From: Acholeplasmatales bacterium
GTDB lineage: Bacteria; Bacillota_I; Bacilli_A; Acholeplasmatales; Anaeroplasmataceae
Assembly: GCA_016282815.1 (NCBI GenBank)
Contig: JAEELU010000071.1
Span: 1-5,171, forward strand
DNA length: 5,171 bases
Direction of reading: 5' to 3'
Shown here in pieces: positions 1-5,171 of the stretch; the first letter of the stretch is position 1; every line of letters begins with the position of its first letter. Under the pieces are notes generated by a model. The model worked only from the letters and a program-made list of their open reading frames with translations. It had not been told where the DNA came from and ran no database searches. The position numbers and the translations under genes were made by a program.

Positions 1-219
1 GGGCTTGGTACTAAGGCAGAATACATCATCAATGAGGATAGATTCCATAACCCTGATTATAAGAAGGAGGCTGTAGATAAGCTAATGGCCTTTTATAGTG
101 AGGTAGGTAAATATTCTGGTGATGAATTAGTAGAGTTTATGAATAAACAAAAATTCAGAGAAATGGGTGAGCTTGACCCTGAAGTAATGGACAAAATAGT
201 CAAATTCGTCAAAAATTAA
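1..219 (+). CDS. 3' end of an unrecognised protein (partial)
   Basis: Frame 1 is open from the first base to a TAA at 217-219, giving the last 72 residues of a protein whose start lies outside the window. The fragment is soluble, highly charged (many Lys, Glu, Asp) and predicted mostly helical, ending KIVKFVKN. It has no membrane segment and no motif I can assign to a family; the piece YIINEDRFHNPDY near the start is the most distinctive part. Codon use (aag, gag, tta, cta) matches the genes downstream, which supports real coding sequence. No hairpin terminator follows it: the 55 bases to the next gene hold that gene's promoter and ribosome binding site, so its transcript may run into the GGDEF gene. 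Function unknown. Confidence 0.8.
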   Translation, partial: GLGTKAEYIINEDRFHNPDYKKEAVDKLMAFYSEVGKYSGDELVEFMNKQKFREMGELDPEVMDKIVKFVKN

Positions 220-239
220 TGTATTTTAGAATTAAAACA

Positions 240-248
240 TGTTATAAT
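240..248 (+). promoter_or_regulatory. Extended -10 promoter for the GGDEF gene
   Basis: TGTTATAAT is a perfect TATAAT (243-248) with the TG dinucleotide of an extended -10 element one base upstream. No good -35 box lies 16-18 bases before it (the best, TGTATT, is poor), which is usual for extended -10 promoters. Transcription would start near 255, leaving a leader of about 20 bases that carries the AGGTGG ribosome binding site at 263-268. Prediction from sequence only. Confidence 0.6.
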
Positions 249-274
249 TAACCTATAATGATAGGTGGGATAAT

Positions 275-1333
275 ATGTATACATATGAAGATCTTGCGAA
301 GTACGATTATTTTAAAGGGGTAGACATTGAGCACGCACTTGATTCATTAACTGGTGTACTTGCTCGTGGCTATATTTTAGGCTTTGCCCAAAAGCTAATT
401 GAAGATAAGGTTCCTTTTGCTATGTGCATAATGGACATTGATAATTTTAAGCTAATCAATGATAATTATGGACATATGGCAGGAGATATTTGCCTTAAAA
501 TATTAGGTGATGGCTTCATCAAGCAGGTAGGAAATGATGGTTTAGTCGGAAGATTTGGTGGAGACGAATTTGTTATTTTATATTTAAAGGCTACTGATTA
601 TGATTCTGTTCATAGCTTTTTAGCTTCATTATATGGTAACGACAAGGTAGTAAGAAGAACACACCTATTAGATAATGTTATCACATTCGTAACTGGTACC
701 TGTGGCTGTGCATCATACCCACAGGATGCTAATAATTATGATGATTTATTCACAAAGGTAGATAAAGCATTATATAGAGGAAAAACAAAGGGTAGAAATT
801 GCTTTATCGTTTATGTTGATTCTAAGCATAGGGATATTGATGTACATAGAAGAGATTTCACATCACTTCCAATATTATTTGATTCAATCGCATCTCAATT
901 TTCTAAGAATAGAACAGTTGATGAAATAGTAAAGAACGTAGTAGATTATATTACAGAATCACTACAGCTTGGTATGACATTTGTTGTTACTGTAAAGGAT
1001 AATAAGGTTATATCAAGCCAAAAGAGAGTACCTTATTATTATGATAAGGAATATGTAGATGTCCTAAAGGATGTAGTTAAGGATCAAAATATTTACGCAT
1101 CTAGTGACCTTAAGCAGCTTAAGGATGATTCTAAGCGTGCTATGGAATATTTAACAACAAATCATATTCAATCTATTATTGTTGCGAAAATAAAGGTTGA
1201 GGATTATTTCTATGGCTATCTAGCATTATATGAAAATAAAATAATTAGAATATGGCAGGAGAATGATATAGCACTTGTAATGTATGTAGAAAAGCTGCTT
1301 GCAATGCTATTCTTATTAAGAATGAAAAAGTAA
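275..1333 (+). CDS. GGDEF-domain protein (probable diguanylate cyclase) with C-terminal GAF-like region
   Basis: Probable cytoplasmic diguanylate cyclase, making c-di-GMP from two GTP. Residues 23-31 (DSLTGVLAR) open the GGDEF domain. The metal and substrate residues are present: D54 and N62 in the DIDNFKLINDNYGH stretch, D71, and the signature GGDEF at 95-99 inside GRFGGDEF; the domain ends near ALYRGKTKGRN (165-174). The product-inhibition I-site (RxxD, five residues before GGDEF) reads GNDG at 86-89, so it is missing. Residues about 195-350 look like a GAF sensor domain, judged from spacing and the closing pattern GYLALYE...RIWQENDIALVMYVEKLLAML; ligand unknown. Unusually, the sensor-like part follows the catalytic domain, and only about 20 residues precede the GGDEF domain. 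There is no signal peptide or membrane segment. The ATG is supported by AGGTGG at 263-268. The GGDEF call is firm; cyclase activity is inferred from intact motifs, and the GAF assignment is weaker. Confidence 0.93.
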   Translation: MYTYEDLAKYDYFKGVDIEHALDSLTGVLARGYILGFAQKLIEDKVPFAMCIMDIDNFKLINDNYGHMAGDICLKILGDGFIKQVGNDGLVGRFGGDEFVILYLKATDYDSVHSFLASLYGNDKVVRRTHLLDNVITFVTGTCGCASYPQDANNYDDLFTKVDKALYRGKTKGRNCFIVYVDSKHRDIDVHRRDFTSLPILFDSIASQFSKNRTVDEIVKNVVDYITESLQLGMTFVVTVKDNKVISSQKRVPYYYDKEYVDVLKDVVKDQNIYASSDLKQLKDDSKRAMEYLTTNHIQSIIVAKIKVEDYFYGYLALYENKIIRIWQENDIALVMYVEKLLAMLFLLRMKK

Positions 1334-1357
1334 GACCTACTCGCTAGGTCTTTTTTT
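1332..1357 (+). terminator. Intrinsic terminator after the GGDEF gene
   Basis: A perfect 8-bp stem, AAGACCTA (1332-1339) with TAGGTCTT (1345-1352), closes a 5-base loop (CTCGC) and runs into seven T (1351-1357). The stem begins inside the TAA stop codon. The T-tract ends one base before the AGGGG ribosome binding site of mntP, so it sits where it could also limit read-through into mntP. Confidence 0.9.
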
Positions 1358-1368
1358 AGGGGATTATT

Positions 1369-2004
1369 ATGACAGCTAGTATTATTATTCAAATACTATT
1401 ACTTGGTATAGCACTATCTATGGATGCCTTTGCAGTATCTGTAGCATCAGGCTTAACTATAAGTGATATAAACAAGAAAAAGTCAATATTTATAGCATTT
1501 GTATTCGGATTTATGCAGGCATTAATGCCACTAATTGGCTATTTTTTAGTAGAAGGAATAGTATTAATAGTTGGTGAATCAAGTGGTAATAGTGCTGGTA
1601 AAATAATGGGTGATATTGTATCTTGGATAGCATTTGCCCTACTTATTTTTATTGGTACAAAAATGATAATAGATGGTATTAAGGATTTAAAGAAGGAAGA
1701 GGAGCTAAAGGAAGAAAAGCTATTCACTGTTAAGGAAATACTATATTTCGGTCTAGCGACATCAATTGATGCCTTAGGTACAGGTGTTGCTCTTCATGCT
1801 GGTCTTTCAACTAACACAACTATTTGGCTACATGTATCAATCATAATGGTTATTACCTTCTCATTATCACTTATAGGCTTATTCCTTGGTCATCAGGTTG
1901 AAAGATTATTTAAGGGTAAGCATGAAATTACAGTTATTATTGGTGGTGCTATATTAATTGCACTTGCAATCTGGATTATACTTTCACATTATTTAGGTAT
2001 TTAA
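1369..2004 (+). CDS. mntP: Manganese efflux pump MntP
   Basis: Inner-membrane exporter that removes excess Mn2+ from the cytoplasm. The 211-residue protein has the six hydrophobic segments of the family, in two repeated halves. The first half carries SMDAFAVS (17-24) and GFMQALMPLIG (47-57); the second carries ATSIDALGTG (130-139). D19 and D134 align with the conserved acidic residues D16 and D118 of E. coli MntP. A charged cytoplasmic loop (about 105-118, rich in Lys and Glu) separates the halves, and the total is about 20 residues longer than the E. coli protein. The ATG is preceded by AGGGG (1358-1362) at a 6-base spacing. The manganese-sensing yybP-ykoY riboswitch that often precedes this gene cannot be present in the 35-base gap, which is filled by a terminator and the ribosome binding site. 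The next gene starts two bases after the stop, so the two are probably co-transcribed. Confidence 0.95.
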   Translation: MTASIIIQILLLGIALSMDAFAVSVASGLTISDINKKKSIFIAFVFGFMQALMPLIGYFLVEGIVLIVGESSGNSAGKIMGDIVSWIAFALLIFIGTKMIIDGIKDLKKEEELKEEKLFTVKEILYFGLATSIDALGTGVALHAGLSTNTTIWLHVSIIMVITFSLSLIGLFLGHQVERLFKGKHEITVIIGGAILIALAIWIILSHYLGI

Positions 2005-2006
2005 AT

Positions 2007-3296
2007 ATGGTAAATATTAATGATTATAAAATAGATAATACTGGATCATCATTAGTAACTAATGATATCCAAAAATTAATAGATTCAAATGATGGGCTAA
2101 TTATAGAAAATGGCATTTTTTTAGTTGGCCCTTTATTTTTACATAGTAATTTCACACTAATAATAAATAACGCAACCCTCCTAGCCACAACATCCGAGAT
2201 AGAATATACTGATATCAAAACTAGAGTTGCTGGAATTGAGATGGATTGGTATCCTGCCATTATTAATTCAATCAACACCGAAAATGTAAAAATACAAGGT
2301 AATGGTACAATCGATGGTAATGGCCCATATTGGTATAAGAAATACTGGGGAGAGGATACTAAGGGTGGAATGCGAGAAGAGTATGACTCCTTAGATATTA
2401 GATTCCTATGTGATTATGATTGTAAAAGGCCAAGAAATATATTAATCCAAAATAGTAATAATATCACTATTGATGGAATAACATCAAAGGATTCAGGCTT
2501 TTGGAATATTCATATCCTTTATTCACATAATGTGATATTAAAAAATATAACAATCAATTCAGATATACCATATTCACCATCAACTGATGGAATAGATATA
2601 GATTCATCATATGATTGCTTAATTGATAATATTACATCCTCAACAAATGATGATTCAATCTGTATTAAATCAGGTAGAGACTACGATGGATTAAGAGTAA
2701 ATATACCCACTCATGATATTAAAATAACAAATTCTAAAATACTAAAGGGCTTTGGTATAACCCTAGGTAGTGAGCTATCTGGTGGTATTTATAATATCGA
2801 TATCAATAATATCGAATATTATGATACTGATTGTGCATTTAGAATTAAATCATCAGAAAGAAGAAAGGGATATATTAATAATATAAATATATCTAATTTA
2901 AAATGCTTAAATGTTAAATATTTATTTAATATAAATATGGGCTGGAATCCAAATTACAATAAGCTAGAAATACCATCAGGTATTAATATTAATCATAAGC
3001 CATATTATGATGTAATAATGAAGGATGTAGAAAATAAAGAAAACACATTAGTAGATAATATTTATATTAATAATATCTATTCAAGAAATACTGATAGCTA
3101 TAATGGAATATCTAGAATATTTCATATAGAGGGCTTTAATGATAGACCTATAGAAAATATCTATATCAATAATTTAGATGCTCAAGCATATGAATATGGA
3201 TTAGTAAGAAATATTAATAATTTAGATATTAAAAATTCTAATATTATCACTAAAATAGATATAGATAATAAAAATAATGATTACGATAATCGTTAA
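2007..3296 (+). CDS. Glycoside hydrolase family 28 (polygalacturonase-like), intracellular
   Basis: A right-handed parallel beta-helix enzyme of the pectinase family, expected to hydrolyse alpha-galacturonosyl (or related rhamnogalacturonan) linkages. Family landmarks in order: the N-terminal GPLFLHSNFTL region (41-51), GNGTIDGNGPYW (98-109), STDGIDID (192-199, family NTDGID), NDDSICIKSG (214-223), GSELSGG (254-260) and RIK (279-281). The acidic catalytic residues D194, D215 and D216 are intact, but the usual Gly-His-Gly motif before GSE reads GFG (248-250), with no His. Helix coils show as repeats such as NIYINN (351-356 and 384-389). No signal peptide is visible, so it likely acts in the cytoplasm on imported oligosaccharides. 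The ATG follows mntP by two bases with only a weak TAGG (1994-1997), suggesting translational coupling. The protein is very rich in Asn and Ile and the 3' half of the gene is extremely AT-rich. Exact substrate unknown; activity should not be assumed without the His. Confidence 0.9.
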   Translation: MVNINDYKIDNTGSSLVTNDIQKLIDSNDGLIIENGIFLVGPLFLHSNFTLIINNATLLATTSEIEYTDIKTRVAGIEMDWYPAIINSINTENVKIQGNGTIDGNGPYWYKKYWGEDTKGGMREEYDSLDIRFLCDYDCKRPRNILIQNSNNITIDGITSKDSGFWNIHILYSHNVILKNITINSDIPYSPSTDGIDIDSSYDCLIDNITSSTNDDSICIKSGRDYDGLRVNIPTHDIKITNSKILKGFGITLGSELSGGIYNIDINNIEYYDTDCAFRIKSSERRKGYINNINISNLKCLNVKYLFNINMGWNPNYNKLEIPSGININHKPYYDVIMKDVENKENTLVDNIYINNIYSRNTDSYNGISRIFHIEGFNDRPIENIYINNLDAQAYEYGLVRNINNLDIKNSNIITKIDIDNKNNDYDNR

Positions 3297-3302
3297 ATTT
3301 TC

Positions 3303-3332
3303 CTTACATCAATTTTTAAAAAATGCTAAAAT
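3303..3332 (+). promoter_or_regulatory. Promoter for the veg-like gene
   Basis: TAAAAT at 3327-3332 is preceded by TG one base upstream (TGCTAAAAT), an extended -10 element. CTTACA at 3303-3308 matches the -35 consensus at four of six positions with an 18-base spacer. Transcription would begin near 3339, just ahead of the GGAG ribosome binding site. No convincing terminator separates it from the GH28 gene, so some read-through is possible. Confidence 0.55.
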
Positions 3333-3343
3333 ATAAATAGATT

Positions 3344-3347
3344 GGAG
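3344..3347 (+). promoter_or_regulatory. Ribosome binding site that fixes the veg start
   Basis: GGAG lies nine bases before the ATG at 3357. An upstream in-frame TTG at 3342 overlaps this site, so it cannot be the start served by it; the ATG is the better start. Confidence 0.75.
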
Positions 3348-3356
3348 CCTGATAGT

Positions 3357-3623
3357 ATGGAAAATAAAAGATTAGATCATGATGATATTAATACAATTAA
3401 AGCTAAAATAGCTAGGCTATATGAAGAGAAAAAGAATATACATGTTACAGTAAGAGTAAAAAGAAAAAATGTAAAGAGTGCTCCATCTGAAATAATAGGA
3501 GTATATAAGAATTTCTTTACTGTTAAATCAAAAGTAAATTTATATAATGAGGAATTTACTATTTCTTATATAGATATATTAATTGGTAATATCGAAATAG
3601 ATGAGCTAAAGGTAACACCATAG
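3357..3623 (+). CDS. veg: Veg-family protein
   Basis: Small cytoplasmic protein of the Veg family (DUF1021), 88 residues, about the size of Bacillus subtilis Veg (86). Similarity is recognised from the pattern: a short N-terminal helix beginning INTIKAKI (11-18), a basic strand region with HVTVRVKRKNVK (29-40), a central IIGVYKNFFTVK (46-57) corresponding to the strand pair GILAETYPSVFVI of B. subtilis, and the signature SYIDILIGNIEI (70-81), matching SYADILTETVEL. In B. subtilis Veg is abundant and promotes biofilm formation by opposing the repressor SinR; whether that applies here is unknown. The N-terminus has about ten extra polar residues (MENKRLDHDD) before the family core. The gene has its own promoter and terminator, hence is probably monocistronic, and it is not followed by ispE as in B. 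subtilis. Confidence 0.85.
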   Translation: MENKRLDHDDINTIKAKIARLYEEKKNIHVTVRVKRKNVKSAPSEIIGVYKNFFTVKSKVNLYNEEFTISYIDILIGNIEIDELKVTP

Positions 3624-3640
3624 TGTTATCTTTTTATTTT
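3611..3640 (+). terminator. Intrinsic terminator after veg
   Basis: GGTAACAC (3611-3618) pairs with GTGTTATC (3623-3630) over 8 bp including one G-U pair, with a 4-base loop (CATA), followed by TTTTTATTTT. The hairpin contains the last codons and the TAG stop (3621-3623) of veg. Confidence 0.85.
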
Positions 3641-3641
3641 G

Positions 3642-3670
3642 TTGTATAATTTATTGATAAATTATAAAAT
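3642..3670 (+). promoter_or_regulatory. Promoter for the lipoprotein gene
   Basis: TTGTAT (3642-3647) and TAAAAT (3665-3670) are spaced by 17 bases, directly after the veg terminator. The -35 matches three of six positions and the -10 five of six. A TATAAT at 3645-3650 is an alternative -10 but lacks a partner. The leader would hold the GGTGA ribosome binding site at 3686-3690. Confidence 0.5.
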
Positions 3671-3695
3671 ATAAGTAGAAGGGATGGTGATTTTT

Positions 3696-5171
3696 ATGAA
3701 GAAATTAAGATATTTAATTATAGTATTATTTTTAATAATGCTTTTATCTTCATGTGTTAATACTAATAAAAAATCATCATCTGGCTCTACATCAGGTTCA
3801 GCTATAGGTACTAAGGTAACTGAATTAAATCCTGGAGATATTACATATGAGGATGGTAATGTTACGGTAACTGGTATTAGTGATAATGCTGATTTAGTTA
3901 AATTATATTTATACGATACCTTATTTGTTACAATACAATATTCAGCTGCTAGTAAGAATACAGTAAGCCATAGACGTACCATTGCTAAAAATGAGGTAAA
4001 GGGAAGTAGTATTGATTTTAAAGTAGAGGTAATAGATAAATCAAATAATTATGGTGAGCTATCTAAGAGTATTCCATATTTAGGCTATGTAGATAAGGAT
4101 ACAATTGAGGTAGGAGAAAGATATATTAAGTTTGGTGCCTTACCTAATGTTAGTAAATATAAAATCAAAATAGGTACTGAAGAGAAAATATATGATTCTA
4201 ATGAAATAGAATTAAATTATAGCCTAAATGATAAGGTTGATACAAAGGATGATACATTAAATATTGATATTACACCATATAGTGATAGCTTATATTTTGC
4301 ACATACTACATCATATAAATATTCAAAAATATCAACTGTTTCAGAGCTTAAATTCTCTAATAATAAAATCACATTTAAATCACCATATTATGATGGTAAA
4401 TGGAGAATTGTAATAAATGAGAATAATGAAATAGTAGATGAGATAATAAATGCACAAGCATTTGATTATACACCAAATGGCTCTGATTTCACTATTACAG
4501 TTAATGCCTATAAAAATGATCACCCAACAGCTGAGGTATCTATATCAGTTAAGGCAATCCCTAATTTTGACACTATCACATTCGATGAGAAATATATCAT
4601 GGTTAGTGATGGTACTGAAACAAGCAATCGTTCATTTAATTACCAGCTTAAGGTAAAAAATGAGATTGTATCATCAGGTACTGCAAGTGCAAGAGGAATT
4701 AATTATGATTCTAATTATTATAAGTATTTAGGTAATGATGTAACACTTACAATAAATAAGGCAGTAGGAGAAAATGAATATTTAATTGGTGAAACTACAT
4801 TTGATTTAAAATGTATTAATGATTATTATGTTTCTTCAATCAGAAGTAATTCTAATACTGTTAATAATGAATTAGCATATAGGATTAATAATAAATATCC
4901 ATCAAGTATAGTTCATGCAAGTTTATATAATTCAAATAATGAGGTAGTAGATTCTATTGATGTTGAATTTAGTAAATATATTGATAGTAAGGAAATAGTA
5001 TTACATTATAATACTCCAGATACATATAAGCTTGTTGTAAGTAGAGAATTAGTTGAAGCTGATAATAGGCTAATTATGAATCTAGATAGATTAAAGGAAG
5101 ATTATGAGGTGATCTATGATATTCCTAATGAGATAGATGTGGATTCTATAGAGAATAACAATGATAATGTA
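3696..5171 (+). CDS. Large surface lipoprotein with repeated beta-sandwich-like modules (partial, 3' end cut)
   Basis: The frame starting at the ATG at 3696 stays open for 492 codons to the window edge. The ATG is preceded by GGTGA at 3686-3690 with a 5-base gap. The N-terminus is a typical lipoprotein signal: MKKLR, a hydrophobic core (6-17) and the lipobox LSSC with the lipidated cysteine at C20. A Ser/Gly/Thr/Lys-rich tether follows (about 23-39). The rest is a succession of beta-rich stretches of about 75-90 residues (roughly 40-125, 127-213, 214-290, 291-376, 377-455), one containing YIKFGALPNVSKYKIKIG (143-160), which resembles a fibronectin type III or Ig-like strand pattern. Boundaries are by eye. 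No enzymatic motif, sortase signal or second membrane segment is seen in the visible part. It is expected to sit on the outer face of the membrane, perhaps in adhesion, binding or as an extracellular scaffold. I do not recognise a named family, and any C-terminal catalytic domain would lie beyond the window. Confidence 0.88.
   Translation, partial: MKKLRYLIIVLFLIMLLSSCVNTNKKSSSGSTSGSAIGTKVTELNPGDITYEDGNVTVTGISDNADLVKLYLYDTLFVTIQYSAASKNTVSHRRTIAKNEVKGSSIDFKVEVIDKSNNYGELSKSIPYLGYVDKDTIEVGERYIKFGALPNVSKYKIKIGTEEKIYDSNEIELNYSLNDKVDTKDDTLNIDITPYSDSLYFAHTTSYKYSKISTVSELKFSNNKITFKSPYYDGKWRIVINENNEIVDEIINAQAFDYTPNGSDFTITVNAYKNDHPTAEVSISVKAIPNFDTITFDEKYIMVSDGTETSNRSFNYQLKVKNEIVSSGTASARGINYDSNYYKYLGNDVTLTINKAVGENEYLIGETTFDLKCINDYYVSSIRSNSNTVNNELAYRINNKYPSSIVHASLYNSNNEVVDSIDVEFSKYIDSKEIVLHYNTPDTYKLVVSRELVEADNRLIMNLDRLKEDYEVIYDIPNEIDVDSIENNNDNV

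Noticed and set aside
254..259. Second TATAAT upstream of the GGDEF gene
   Set aside because: Transcription from it would start at or inside the ribosome binding site; the TG-extended TATAAT at 243-248 fits better.
1334..1368. yybP-ykoY manganese riboswitch before mntP
   Set aside because: The gap is far too short and is occupied by the terminator and ribosome binding site.
1539..1727. Minus-strand reading frame of 62 codons
   Set aside because: It lies wholly inside mntP on the opposite strand, is Ser/Ile-rich without any family motif, and mntP is clearly the real gene.
2024..2278. Minus-strand reading frame of 84 codons
   Set aside because: It is antisense to the conserved N-terminal part of the GH28 gene and has no recognisable motif.
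3280..3320. Possible terminator after the GH28 gene
   Set aside because: Only a short ACGA/TCGT pairing with a 3-base loop near the stop and an AT-only inverted repeat (ATTTTT/AAAAAT) are present; neither forms a stable stem with a proper T-tract.
3342..3356. TTG as an upstream start for veg
   Set aside because: It overlaps the GGAG ribosome binding site that serves the ATG at 3357.
3662..3982. Minus-strand reading frame of 106 codons
   Set aside because: It overlaps the promoter and signal-peptide region of the lipoprotein gene, which has a good ribosome binding site and lipobox; the antisense frame has no family features.
4450..4656. Plus-strand reading frame of 68 codons
   Set aside because: It is out of frame within the lipoprotein gene, whose frame is open across the whole region.

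Overview
The window is AT-rich, compact bacterial DNA with every recognisable gene on the + strand. Coding regions use TGG for tryptophan, and no gene needs TGA to be read through, so the standard bacterial code fits. Low G+C, AGG/GGAG-type ribosome binding sites, intrinsic terminators fused to stop codons and a Veg-family protein point to a low-GC Firmicute (Bacilli/Erysipelotrichia-like or a clostridial relative), possibly gut-associated because of a pectin-type glycoside hydrolase. This placement is inference; there is no rRNA or other marker to confirm it.

Layout: (1) 1-219 is the 3' end of an unrecognised gene. (2) An extended -10 promoter leads into a cytoplasmic GGDEF protein with a C-terminal GAF-like region (275-1333), closed by a strong intrinsic terminator that begins in its stop codon. 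(3) Eleven bases after the T-tract comes mntP, a manganese exporter (1369-2004), and two bases after its stop comes a signal-less family 28 glycoside hydrolase (2007-3296). These two look co-transcribed. (4) A veg-like small gene (3357-3623) has its own promoter, ribosome binding site and terminator. (5) Another promoter leads into a large surface lipoprotein (3696 to the window end, still open), made of what look like repeated beta-sandwich modules.

The genes do not form one obvious pathway. The GGDEF protein (c-di-GMP signalling or sensing) and Veg (biofilm-linked in Bacillus) could both touch surface lifestyle. MntP handles Mn2+ export and the GH28 enzyme probably trims galacturonate-containing oligosaccharides inside the cell. 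I see no IS element, CRISPR, tRNA, rRNA, phage gene or defence system. The points most worth following are the terminator placed directly before mntP, the changed catalytic motif of the GH28 enzyme, the GGDEF-GAF order with a lost inhibitory site, and the unassigned modular lipoprotein.
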